Positions 42,929-50,691 of a stretch of 64,000 bases of DNA are shown one piece after another. Position numbers and translations under genes: made by a program. A model generated the notes under the pieces. That model did no database searches. It was given only the letters and a program-made list of their open reading frames with translations, and had not been told where the DNA came from. Source of the DNA: Muricauda sp. MAR_2010_75 (GTDB taxonomy: Bacteria; Bacteroidota; Bacteroidia; Flavobacteriales; Flavobacteriaceae); NCBI RefSeq assembly GCF_000745185.1, contig NZ_JQNJ01000001.1:1015501-1079500 (forward strand), given 5' to 3'. Position 1 is the stretch's first letter. Each line of letters begins with the position of its first letter.

Positions 42929-43585
42929 CTACAACAATTCCATAAATTTTTTCCGGGGAATCAATTCCGCGCCCAAGCTTTCCAAATGCTCGGTATGGAC
43001 CTGACAATCAATAAGTCGATATCCTTTTGTGTCCAATTCTTTCGCCATTTTTATAAAAGCAAATTTGGAAGCATTGGGCTGCAAACTGAACATACTTTCA
43101 CCACAAAACACATGCCCCAAATCCACACCATACAACCCTCCGACTAATTTTTCATCTTCCCATACTTCATAGGAACGGGCAAAACCTTTTTTGTGAAGTT
43201 CGGCATAGGCCGCTTTCATTTTTGAAGTGATCCACGTACCGTCTTGTCCTTTACGTGCCACCAAAGCACACTGTTCCATAACTTCATCAAAACAAGTATT
43301 TTGGGTCAGCTTGAACTTACTATCACGTAAGACCTTACGCATACTTTTGGATACTTTTACCTTTTTCGGGAAAAGCACCATTCGCGGGTCTGGGCTCCAC
43401 CACAAAATCAAGGTGTCATCATTAAACCAAGGAAAAATGCCACTTTTATAGGCCAACAACAGTCTTTCAGGCGACAAATCACCCCCAACGGCCAACAATC
43501 CATCTCCATTAGCCGTTTCAACGGGAGGAAACTCCAATCGATCCCCTAAAAAGTGTAGCGGGAAGTTATTCCTGTTATTTTCCAA
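42929..43585 (-). CDS. aat: Leucyl/phenylalanyl-tRNA--protein transferase
   Basis: A 218-residue enzyme that adds Leu or Phe to proteins with N-terminal Arg or Lys, marking them for the ClpS/ClpAP N-end-rule pathway. The family motifs GLLAVGGDLSPERLL, YKSGIFPWFN, WWSPDPRMVL, HTEHLESLGAELIPRK and EVWEDEKLVGGLYGV are present. No suitable ATG exists; TTG at 43583-43585 is the likely start. The stop lies 8 bases from the convergent PepSY-like gene. Confidence 0.95.
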   Translation of the reverse strand: MENNRNNFPLHFLGDRLEFPPVETANGDGLLAVGGDLSPERLLLAYKSGIFPWFNDDTLILWWSPDPRMVLFPKKVKVSKSMRKVLRDSKFKLTQNTCFDEVMEQCALVARKGQDGTWITSKMKAAYAELHKKGFARSYEVWEDEKLVGGLYGVDLGHVFCGESMFSLQPNASKFAFIKMAKELDTKGYRLIDCQVHTEHLESLGAELIPRKKFMELL

Positions 43586-43621
43586 AATGCAATTTTTACT
43601 AAAATACGAAACGCTTTGGGG

Positions 43622-44998
43622 CTAAAAAATAAGCAGACCAACTATATATATGATACTGCCCACAACCATAAACATCAGGGTGTAAGGAAGAATCTCCCTC
43701 GCCTGTAACTTTGTAATTCCCAACAAAGGTAAGGCCCAAAAGGGCTGTAACATATTCGTTACTTGATCTCCGTAGGCCAGGGCCATGACAGCTTTGGGCA
43801 GTGGAACCCCAAGCTGTAGGGCAGATTGCAAAACCAATGGTCCTTGAACGGCCCATTGGCCACCCCCACTGGGCACAAAAATATTAACAAGACCAGCACT
43901 CATAAAAGTGAAGATCGGCAATGTGGTTGCTGTACTGATGGACACAAAAAAATCTGAAATGCTCTGAATCATTCCGCTACCTGACATGATGCCCATGATG
44001 CCAAAATACAGTGGAAACTGAATCAAAATTCCAGCCGTATCACCAATGGCCTGCTCCACTGCGGTCAAAAAACTTTTAAAACTACCATGCAGGATAATAG
44101 CCAAGCCCAACATAAAAAAATTGAGCATATTCGGAGTGATGTTCAAAGTTCTGAGTGCTGGCAAGTACTGAATCAAAAAGGCAAGCAAAATTAAAATTCC
44201 AAATGCGGTTGAGACCCATGTGGAATAATCCAATCGCTCTGCCCCCTCGAGTTGTTTCCGTTCACTAGTTTTGAACTGATACCCTTTTAAATCAGTGGCT
44301 GTGGTGTTGGTCCTTTTGCTCAGGTAATACGCCAAAACGGTAATGGAAAGGGCCACCAATACAAAAAGGATCAGATTCCAATAGCTGAAAACGGTAAGTG
44401 CTGTGGAAATGCTGTCAGGTAATCGAGCCAACACCTCATTACTGGCATTAGTTTCCAGCAACCCTTTTAAATGCCCCGACTCAGCAACTTTTATGGGAGC
44501 AGAACCACTGATTCCGCCATGCCAGACCATTAACCCGGAGTAGCCACAGGCACCGATTAGTGGATAATTGATTGAAATGTTGTTGGTTTGGGCATATTCG
44601 CCAACTTTTCGGGCCAAAATCGCACCAAAAATGAGTCCAAGCCCCCAATTGAAGAAGGAAACCAACAGTGTGGGCACTACCACCAATACTGTGGCACTGG
44701 AGGTGTTTTTTACCAAACCGGTGATTTTCAAAATCAACCGTTCCATGGGTTTGCTCAGTACCAACACATGGCCCAACACCAAAATGAGCATCATTTGGTA
44801 GGCAAATACCAAAAGTCCGTTGTTCCAAATACCATCCTCCCAATGGGAAAGAATAGCAACAAAATGATTTTCATCGGAAGTATTTTCCGTAAAAATCAAG
44901 GCCAAAATTATGGTAAGAACGGTGAGCAATACCGCAATGGTAAATGGGGAGGGTAAATACCTCCTAAAAATACGTTCTATGACCTTGGTAAGGTCCAA
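43622..44998 (-). CDS. Short-chain fatty acid transporter (AtoE/TIGR00366 type)
   Basis: A 458-residue inner-membrane protein with about 11-12 hydrophobic segments. The N-terminus (RRYLPSPFTIAVLLT), SFFNWGLGLIFGAI, GLMVWHGGISGSAPI and the C-terminal VPSGGGQWAVQGP motif are those of the AtoE-like short-chain fatty acid transporter family. Import of acetoacetate/butyrate-like acids is the family role; no degradation genes are adjacent. The start appears to be TTG 44996-44998, 9 bases after the DUF3127 stop. Confidence 0.87.
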   Translation of the reverse strand: MDLTKVIERIFRRYLPSPFTIAVLLTVLTIILALIFTENTSDENHFVAILSHWEDGIWNNGLLVFAYQMMLILVLGHVLVLSKPMERLILKITGLVKNTSSATVLVVVPTLLVSFFNWGLGLIFGAILARKVGEYAQTNNISINYPLIGACGYSGLMVWHGGISGSAPIKVAESGHLKGLLETNASNEVLARLPDSISTALTVFSYWNLILFVLVALSITVLAYYLSKRTNTTATDLKGYQFKTSERKQLEGAERLDYSTWVSTAFGILILLAFLIQYLPALRTLNITPNMLNFFMLGLAIILHGSFKSFLTAVEQAIGDTAGILIQFPLYFGIMGIMSGSGMIQSISDFFVSISTATTLPIFTFMSAGLVNIFVPSGGGQWAVQGPLVLQSALQLGVPLPKAVMALAYGDQVTNMLQPFWALPLLGITKLQAREILPYTLMFMVVGSIIYIVGLLIF

Positions 44999-45007
44999 TG
45001 CTATGGA

Positions 45008-45385
45008 TTAGAATGGAAGGTCGTCGTGATCTTCCTCATTGAGGTCATCAGCAGGTTCAAAGGCTTCCATTGGTGGAACCGGAGGCATATCGTCAGAGCC
45101 GGCTTCAGGCTGGAGGCTTTCAATGCGCCACCCTTGAATGGAATTGAAATATTTGGTCTCTCCTTGCGGATTCACCCACTCCCTTCCTCTCAAGTTGATG
45201 CTGATTTTCACCATTTGTCCCACACTGTAGTTGTTCAGCAAATCGCATTTATCCTGTACAAACTCCACCAAAATATGCTGTGGATATTGTTCTTCCGTGG
45301 TAACGACCACTTCTCGCTTGCGGAAACCATTGTTCCCATACGTTTTGGTTTCATCTATCATTTTTATTCTTCCCTGAACTTCCAT
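45008..45385 (-). CDS. DUF3127 (OB-fold-like) protein
   Basis: A 125-residue protein: a compact N-terminal beta domain (about 1-95, with FRKREVVVTTEEQYPQHI and INLRGREWVN) recognised as DUF3127, followed by a disordered acidic tail ending DDLPF. The layout, an OB-like domain plus acidic tail ending in DDLPF, strongly resembles single-stranded DNA-binding protein (DDIPF tail), suggesting nucleic-acid binding and partner recruitment. This is inference; the family has no proven function. It is probably cotranscribed with the transporter gene. Confidence 0.85.
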   Translation of the reverse strand: MEVQGRIKMIDETKTYGNNGFRKREVVVTTEEQYPQHILVEFVQDKCDLLNNYSVGQMVKISINLRGREWVNPQGETKYFNSIQGWRIESLQPEAGSDDMPPVPPMEAFEPADDLNEEDHDDLPF

Positions 45386-45408
45386 GTATGCTAATTTTCA
45401 ATGAATTT

Positions 45409-45416
45409 CAAATGTA
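45409..45416 (-). promoter_or_regulatory. -7 promoter box of the DUF3127 operon
   Basis: The minus strand reads TACATTTG, matching TAnnTTTG, 23 bases before the DUF3127 ATG. Confidence 0.55.
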
Positions 45417-45482
45417 CATAAAATGATGCCCAATGGAAACCCAAGTTTATCACGAAGTATCAACATATTTTTCATTTTCCGC

Positions 45483-45490
45483 TATCTTTA
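45483..45490 (+). promoter_or_regulatory. -7 promoter box of the histidine kinase
   Basis: TATCTTTA, one change from TAnnTTTG, lies 20 bases before the ATG at 45511 and inside the longer open frame, so it argues for the shorter start. Confidence 0.4.
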
Positions 45491-45510
45491 ATCACAATTC
45501 TACCAGAAAA

Positions 45511-46656
45511 ATGAACTTTAGCCCTAGACGGAAAGCTTCCAATATTACCTTGCTGATTTCGGCTTTTATTATTGTTAGCTTGATTTTGTGGAACACCAAT
45601 AGCTTTTTTAAGAAGTTCAAGGAGGAAGAACGATTAAAAATGGAGATTTGGGCCACGGCTCAATCGGAGCTCATTCAATCTTCCGTGGATCAAGAACTGG
45701 GAAACCTGACGCTGAAGGTGATGGGCAACAATACCTCCACCCCTATGATCTTGGTAAATGAAGAGGGGTCTTACAAAACCCATAACATTCCTGAAGACAA
45801 GATTGCCGATAGCAGCTATATCCAAAAAAAAATAAAACAGTTCCGTAGTGAAAATGAGCCCATTGAAATCATTCAAGACGGTGAACTTTTGGAGACGCTC
45901 TACTACGGAAATTCAGAAGTATTGAACAAATTAAAGTATTATCCCCTAGCCCTCTTGTTGATCATTTTTTTGTTTGGAGCGGTCATTTTCTTTTTCTTCA
46001 GGACCAACAAAGCTTCGGAACAAAACAAACTTTGGGCAGGTATGGCCAAAGAGACGGCACATCAAATTGGTACTCCCTTGACTTCACTTTTGGGCTGGAA
46101 TGAGTTGTTGAAATCAGAGGACATTAATCCTGATATCACCGTTGAGATTGCCAAGGATATTGATCGCCTGCAGACCATAACCGAACGGTTCTCCAAAATA
46201 GGTTCCACGCCCGATTTGGAGGTGCATGATATTGTGGAAGAGACTAAAAAAGCTTATGAGTATTTAAAGAAGCGTAGCTCCAAGTTGATACACTTTTCCT
46301 TTAGCTCCAATGTTGAAGAACTATACGTGCTTTTAAATCCACCCTTGTATAATTGGAGCATAGAAAATTTGGTGAAAAATGGCATTGATGCCATGAAAGG
46401 GAAGGGAAATATTGCCATTCAAATTGATAAAAAAGGCCAAAATGTTAATATCTTAGTTTCGGATACGGGGCACGGTATCCCAAAAAGTGATTTTCAGAAC
46501 ATTTTCAGCCCGGGGGTAACCTCCAAAAAAAGAGGCTGGGGATTGGGTCTTTCGTTGGTAAAAAGAATTGTGGAAGAGTACCATAAAGGAAAAATTAAAG
46601 TACTTTCGTCCAGCAAAGAAGGAACAATCATGCAAATTTCGCTAAGAGTAAAATGA
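45511..46656 (+). CDS. Sensor histidine kinase (orphan)
   Basis: A 381-residue membrane kinase: TM1 at about 13-33, a short extracytoplasmic domain (about 34-145), TM2 (about 148-170), then a HisKA-like domain in which the acceptor histidine sits in AKETAHQIGTPLTSLLGW, and a HATPase domain with NLVKNGIDAM, DTGHGIP and GWGLGLSLV boxes. No response regulator is adjacent, so it is an orphan kinase. The next gene, 10 bases downstream, encodes a zinc-ribbon membrane protein. Confidence 0.9.
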   Translation: MNFSPRRKASNITLLISAFIIVSLILWNTNSFFKKFKEEERLKMEIWATAQSELIQSSVDQELGNLTLKVMGNNTSTPMILVNEEGSYKTHNIPEDKIADSSYIQKKIKQFRSENEPIEIIQDGELLETLYYGNSEVLNKLKYYPLALLLIIFLFGAVIFFFFRTNKASEQNKLWAGMAKETAHQIGTPLTSLLGWNELLKSEDINPDITVEIAKDIDRLQTITERFSKIGSTPDLEVHDIVEETKKAYEYLKKRSSKLIHFSFSSNVEELYVLLNPPLYNWSIENLVKNGIDAMKGKGNIAIQIDKKGQNVNILVSDTGHGIPKSDFQNIFSPGVTSKKRGWGLGLSLVKRIVEEYHKGKIKVLSSSKEGTIMQISLRVK

Positions 46657-46666
46657 ACAGTGAACC

Positions 46667-47017
46667 ATGTCTAAGGAAAAAAGAATTGTAATAAAGGACG
46701 CTGACATTACCAATAACTGCCCCGAATGTTATAACCAAGAATTGAAGCTTACCTTTTACCAAAAACACACTTTAAATCCATTTTATCACAGGACCACCGG
46801 TGAGGTGACGCATGAGATAAAGTGCAAAAAATGCCATTCCATTATTTATCCGGTAAACTGGACCCCAGACATTGAGCGCGTCTTCGACTATTATAACAAA
46901 CTGGTACGGCCAGACCGACCTTCTGTGCGGTTTACCACCCTGTTCTTTATCCTTCTCATATTGATTTTGTGCCTTGTTGGAGCGGCTGTTTATTTTTATT
47001 TGGAAGGCCTTATTTAA
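46667..47017 (+). CDS. Zinc-ribbon membrane protein, hypothetical
   Basis: A 116-residue protein with two CxxC pairs (CPEC about residue 19 and CKKC about 62) that would form a zinc ribbon, and one C-terminal membrane segment (about 91-113). It lies 10 bases after the histidine kinase and is probably cotranscribed. I do not recognise the family. Its end overlaps the convergent HIT gene by 8 bases. Confidence 0.75.
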   Translation: MSKEKRIVIKDADITNNCPECYNQELKLTFYQKHTLNPFYHRTTGEVTHEIKCKKCHSIIYPVNWTPDIERVFDYYNKLVRPDRPSVRFTTLFFILLILILCLVGAAVYFYLEGLI

Positions 47018-47402
47018 GTTGCTCTTTAATTTTACTCGCTATTGCTTCAAATTCCCTGGCATCCAAGTTTTCTTTGTGCTGAAAGGTTGCATTTTTCATA
47101 CTGTGGAGTGGAATAAGGTGTACATGCACATGGGGTACTTCCAACCCAATCACAGACATTCCCACACGTTTGCAATCAATTGCCGCCTCAATGGCCCTGC
47201 CCACTTTTCTGGAAAAAGCCATTAGTTTCATGTAGGAGTCCTCATCCAAATCCAAGATCTTGTCCACTTCTTTTCTGGGAACACAAAGCGTATGGCCCTT
47301 GGCATTTGGGTTAATATCCAAAAAAGCAAAATTATGGTCGTCCTCAGCTATTTTGTAGCACGGGATATCTCCGTTGATAATCTTGGTGAAAATACTGGGC
47401 AT
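47010..47402 (-). CDS. HIT family nucleotide-binding protein
   Basis: A 130-residue histidine-triad hydrolase. The catalytic HVHVHLIPL is at about residues 95-103, and the N-terminal SIFTKIINGDIPCYKI is typical of the HINT/Hit branch that hydrolyses adenosine phosphoramidates or dinucleotides. It lies downstream of greA on the same strand, the usual flavobacterial order, separated by a terminator-like hairpin. Confidence 0.93.
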   Translation of the reverse strand: MPSIFTKIINGDIPCYKIAEDDHNFAFLDINPNAKGHTLCVPRKEVDKILDLDEDSYMKLMAFSRKVGRAIEAAIDCKRVGMSVIGLEVPHVHVHLIPLHSMKNATFQHKENLDAREFEAIASKIKEQLK

Positions 47403-47429
47403 GTCGGTTTGGTTTGGTTTAAAATAAAA

Positions 47430-47451
47430 AATCCTGTCAGGTGACAGGATT
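47430..47451 (-). terminator. Terminator of greA
   Basis: AATCCTGTCA and TGACAGGATT are inverted around GG; on the minus strand the stem is followed by TTTTTATTTT. Some read-through into the HIT gene is possible. Confidence 0.7.
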
Positions 47452-47474
47452 AAATATAGGAATTCTACAAGCTT

Positions 47475-47951
47475 TTAATTACGTGTGATCTCTAAAATCT
47501 CCAACTTTAACGTTCCGTTGGGGACTTTGATTTCAGCTACATCCCCCACGGATTTTCCCAATAAGCCTTTTCCAATGGGAGAGGTTACAGAAATTTTACC
47601 CGTTTTAAGGTCAGCCTCACTTTCTGCTACCAAGGTATATTTCATTTCCATACCGTTCGCTTGGTTCTTTAGCTTCACTGTGGACAGCACCAATATTTTT
47701 GAATTGTCCAATTGGGATTCATCAATCAATCTGGCATTGGACAAGGTTTCTTCCATCTTGGAAATCTTCATTTCCAAAAGACCTTGGGCCTCCTTGGCCG
47801 CATCATATTCCGCATTCTCGGATAAATCGCCTTTGTCCCGTGCCTCTGCTATGGCCTGGGAGGCTTTGGGACGTTCCACATCCTTAAGGTGGTTCAGCTC
47901 CTCCCTCAATTTTTTTAATCCCTCCGAAGTATAATAAGATACTTTGCTCAT
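47475..47951 (-). CDS. greA: Transcription elongation factor GreA
   Basis: A 158-residue factor that rescues backtracked RNA polymerase by stimulating transcript cleavage. The N-terminal coiled coil carries the acidic tip (ARDKGDLSENAEYDAAKEAQ) and the C-terminal FKBP-like domain has TSPIGKGLLGKSVGD. Length and motifs are normal. The upstream leader contains a TATATTTG box at 48082-48089, about 130 bases before the start. Confidence 0.97.
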   Translation of the reverse strand: MSKVSYYTSEGLKKLREELNHLKDVERPKASQAIAEARDKGDLSENAEYDAAKEAQGLLEMKISKMEETLSNARLIDESQLDNSKILVLSTVKLKNQANGMEMKYTLVAESEADLKTGKISVTSPIGKGLLGKSVGDVAEIKVPNGTLKLEILEITRN

Positions 47952-48081
47952 ATCGTCATATTTTTATGCAAAAGAACATCGAAGAAAATCAAAAAATTTC
48001 CCCAATGATCTTGTTCTCTACAAATACAAAAAATCCTCTACGATTGCCATGACCTGCATGGTTTTTAGCGAGGATTTAACG

Positions 48082-48089
48082 CAAATATA
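48082..48089 (-). promoter_or_regulatory. -7 promoter box of greA
   Basis: The minus strand reads TATATTTG, a full TAnnTTTG match; the resulting leader would be about 125 bases. Confidence 0.4.
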
Positions 48090-48136
48090 GGTAATTTTTG
48101 TTCAACTTTGTAGAGCGATGAATTGAAATCCAAACT

Positions 48137-48580
48137 ATGAAACACTTTTGGACCAGTGTCCTACTTGTTCTTATAATTTCCTGTAGTTCAGACAGTACCA
48201 ACAGAAATCCCTATCTCCAAGAAGTGGGTTTTAGGTTTGATTTAAACTTAAACCTTCCACTCTATAATGGGTTGAACAACATTGGAAATCCAGTTTATGT
48301 CGGAAATAATGGTGTAGGTACACGAGGAGCCTTTGTTATGAGGGCAGGATTGAGCGGCTCCCAGTTTGTTGCATGGGAAGCCAGTTGTCCCAATCACACC
48401 CCCAACAATTGCTCTACCATGACCATTGATGGGCAAAATGTGGTTTGCGACTGCGAAGGCTACACCTACAACCTTTTTACAGGCCAACAACTGGACCGAC
48501 CCGATGATGGCAAAAGATACTACGACCTTCTTTTTTACCGGGCCACACAAAGCGGAAATACAGTAACCATATCCAACTAA
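48137..48580 (+). CDS. Rieske-fold-like lipoprotein with incomplete cluster ligands
   Basis: A 147-residue lipoprotein (lipobox ISC near residue 16). The C-terminal half has the layout of a Rieske domain: WEASCPNHTPNNC corresponds to the first CxH loop and CDCEGYTYNLFTGQ to the second. The first loop keeps C..H in altered spacing (CPNH) and the second has C-x-C with no histidine, so the standard Cys2His2 [2Fe-2S] site is not complete. It may be a degenerate Rieske fold or use other ligands. It lies 9 bases before the aldo/keto reductase. Confidence 0.7.
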   Translation: MKHFWTSVLLVLIISCSSDSTNRNPYLQEVGFRFDLNLNLPLYNGLNNIGNPVYVGNNGVGTRGAFVMRAGLSGSQFVAWEASCPNHTPNNCSTMTIDGQNVVCDCEGYTYNLFTGQQLDRPDDGKRYYDLLFYRATQSGNTVTISN

Positions 48581-48589
48581 AATAATAGC

Positions 48590-49576
48590 ATGCAATACAG
48601 AAAACTTGGAAAAACCGGACTCAGCGTCTCTGAAATCTCTTTGGGAACATGGCAAGTGGGAGGCAAATGGGGTTCGGGTTTTGATGATTCCCTTGCAGAA
48701 CGCATTATCAACGAAGCCATTGATGCAGGCATTAATTTTATAGACACCGCCGACGTATATGAGGCCGGCGCCAGCGAGGCCGCCGTAGGCAGAGTGGTGA
48801 AATCCAGGTCCGAAGAAATTTATGTGGCCACCAAGTGTGGACGGCAAATCAATCCCCATGTTAATGAGGGCTATACGGTAAAAGCTTTGCGGAATTATGT
48901 GGAGAATAGCCTTAAAAATTCAGGCTTGGAGTGTTTGGACCTTATCCAATTGCACTGCCCACCCACTGAAGTCTACTACAGACCTGAAATCTTTGAGCTT
49001 TTTGACCGCTTGAAGGACGAAGGAAAAATAAAAAACTTGGGGGTGAGCGTTGAAAAGGTCGAAGAAGCCCTAAAAGGAATGGAATACCCGAATGTGACCA
49101 CCGTACAGATCATCTTCAATATGTTTCGGCAACGCCCTTCGGAGTTGTTTTTTGAACAGGCCAAGAAAAAGGATGTAGGCATCATTGTCCGAGTGCCTTT
49201 GGCGAGTGGCTTGCTTACCGGAAAATTTTCATCGGACTCTACTTTTGAAAAAGACGACCACCGCTTTTTTAACCGTGAAGGTGCCGCTTTTGACAAAGGT
49301 GAAACCTTTTCCGGAATTCCATTTGAATTAGGTTTGGACGCTGTGGAAGAGCTTAAAAGGCTTTTCCCAAATCATAAAAATTTGGCGCCAATTGCCTTAC
49401 GATGGATTTTGGATTTTCCCGAGGTGAGTTGCATTATTCCTGGTGCCTCAAAAGCGGAACATTTGCATTCCAATTTGGAAGCTACAACCATTCCTTCACT
49501 AACCGAAGAGCAGGCTAAAGGAGTCAAAGCTATTTACGAGAAATACATCAAAAAGCAGGTGCACCAACTTTGGTAG
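48590..49576 (+). CDS. Aldo/keto reductase
   Basis: A 328-residue NADP-dependent (beta/alpha)8 oxidoreductase. The N-terminal RKLGKTGLSVSEISLGTW, the catalytic Asp/Tyr in DTADVYEAGASE, Lys in YVATKCGR and the active-site QLHCPP are present, as is the C-terminal cofactor segment IPGASKAEHLHSNL. It belongs to the YajO/IolS-like branch; the substrate is unknown. Its stop is 3 bases from the convergent Gfo/Idh/MocA gene. Confidence 0.92.
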   Translation: MQYRKLGKTGLSVSEISLGTWQVGGKWGSGFDDSLAERIINEAIDAGINFIDTADVYEAGASEAAVGRVVKSRSEEIYVATKCGRQINPHVNEGYTVKALRNYVENSLKNSGLECLDLIQLHCPPTEVYYRPEIFELFDRLKDEGKIKNLGVSVEKVEEALKGMEYPNVTTVQIIFNMFRQRPSELFFEQAKKKDVGIIVRVPLASGLLTGKFSSDSTFEKDDHRFFNREGAAFDKGETFSGIPFELGLDAVEELKRLFPNHKNLAPIALRWILDFPEVSCIIPGASKAEHLHSNLEATTIPSLTEEQAKGVKAIYEKYIKKQVHQLW

Positions 49577-49579
49577 GGT

Positions 49580-50581
49580 TTAAATCACTCCCAAAATTCG
49601 GTCCATAATCCAACTGGTGTGCAATGCTGATTTTCCCAAAGAAGGATGCTCACCATTGCCCAGAAAGTGGTTTTTGATATTTTCCACGTGATATTGTTGC
49701 ACGTGTTCTGGATGTGGTATCTCCAAAACCTGATGTCCAGCCGCATTTTTTAATTCAATCGGGGCCTCATCGAGTACGGCAAAGGTTATGGTTCCTTGAG
49801 AACCTAAAATTTCAACCTTATCTACACGATCTTGGGTGCCAAAATTCCAAACACCTTCACCGGTAATGTCGTTAGTGTGTATCCAAGAACCAGAAACTGC
49901 ATCATAGGCGGAATACAAGCCTTGTTGGTTGGTGGCAACGCCGTGGACTTTTTGGATCTCACCTAATAAGAAGGTGAACAAGTCGAGACCGTGACTGGCC
50001 AAATCATCAAAATAGCCTCCAGGCGCCACGGTTTTATCCGTTCGCCAATTGTATTTCCCGCTCAAATCCAATTCGTTGGGCGGTTGGGTTTTTTGCCAAT
50101 GGATATGCCGTACTTCACCTATCTGTTTTTCGTCCAGCCATTGTTTAATTTGAAGAAAACGGGGCAATGACCTTCGGTAATAGGCAACAAAAAGTGGAAT
50201 GCCTTTGGATGTAAAGGCCTCATAAATTGCCAAACTATCCTGATAATTGGGCGCCATGGGTTTTTCTATACAACAAGGTTTTCCAGCCGCCGCCGTCTGA
50301 AGTGCATACAATTTATGGGTATCGGGTGGCGTGGCAATATAAATGGCATCAACATCAGGGTTATCAATGACCGCTTTGGCATCTGTGGTCCAATGTGCAA
50401 CACGGTGCCTTTTGGCATAGTCTTCTACCTTTTGGGCATCGCGTCGCATGACGGAATGCACCAAAAAACCTGGCGTTTTTTGGTAGGCGGGTACGCTTTT
50501 TTTTTCGGCCACACTTCCGCAGCCGATCACACCCCATCGTAAGGGTTTATCTTCAGTAAAAACAAAATGGGATTCTGTCAT
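49580..50581 (-). CDS. Gfo/Idh/MocA family oxidoreductase
   Basis: A 333-residue NAD(P)-dependent oxidoreductase. The Rossmann motif is GVIGCGSVAE (about 17-26), the EKP motif with catalytic lysine reads CCIEKPMAPN (about 97-106), and the C-terminal domain contains DDLASHGLDLF with the conserved histidine. Sugar or inositol derivatives are typical substrates; none is indicated by context. Confidence 0.92.
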   Translation of the reverse strand: MTESHFVFTEDKPLRWGVIGCGSVAEKKSVPAYQKTPGFLVHSVMRRDAQKVEDYAKRHRVAHWTTDAKAVIDNPDVDAIYIATPPDTHKLYALQTAAAGKPCCIEKPMAPNYQDSLAIYEAFTSKGIPLFVAYYRRSLPRFLQIKQWLDEKQIGEVRHIHWQKTQPPNELDLSGKYNWRTDKTVAPGGYFDDLASHGLDLFTFLLGEIQKVHGVATNQQGLYSAYDAVSGSWIHTNDITGEGVWNFGTQDRVDKVEILGSQGTITFAVLDEAPIELKNAAGHQVLEIPHPEHVQQYHVENIKNHFLGNGEHPSLGKSALHTSWIMDRILGVI

Positions 50582-50691
50582 AGCCTATAAATGTACAGAA
50601 TCCCATTAAAAATAGTCTGGTCAACACAGTTCTCAACACAAAATTCATTCAGAATTTTAAATGAGCTGACAGTTTTTCTTTTTCACAAGCT

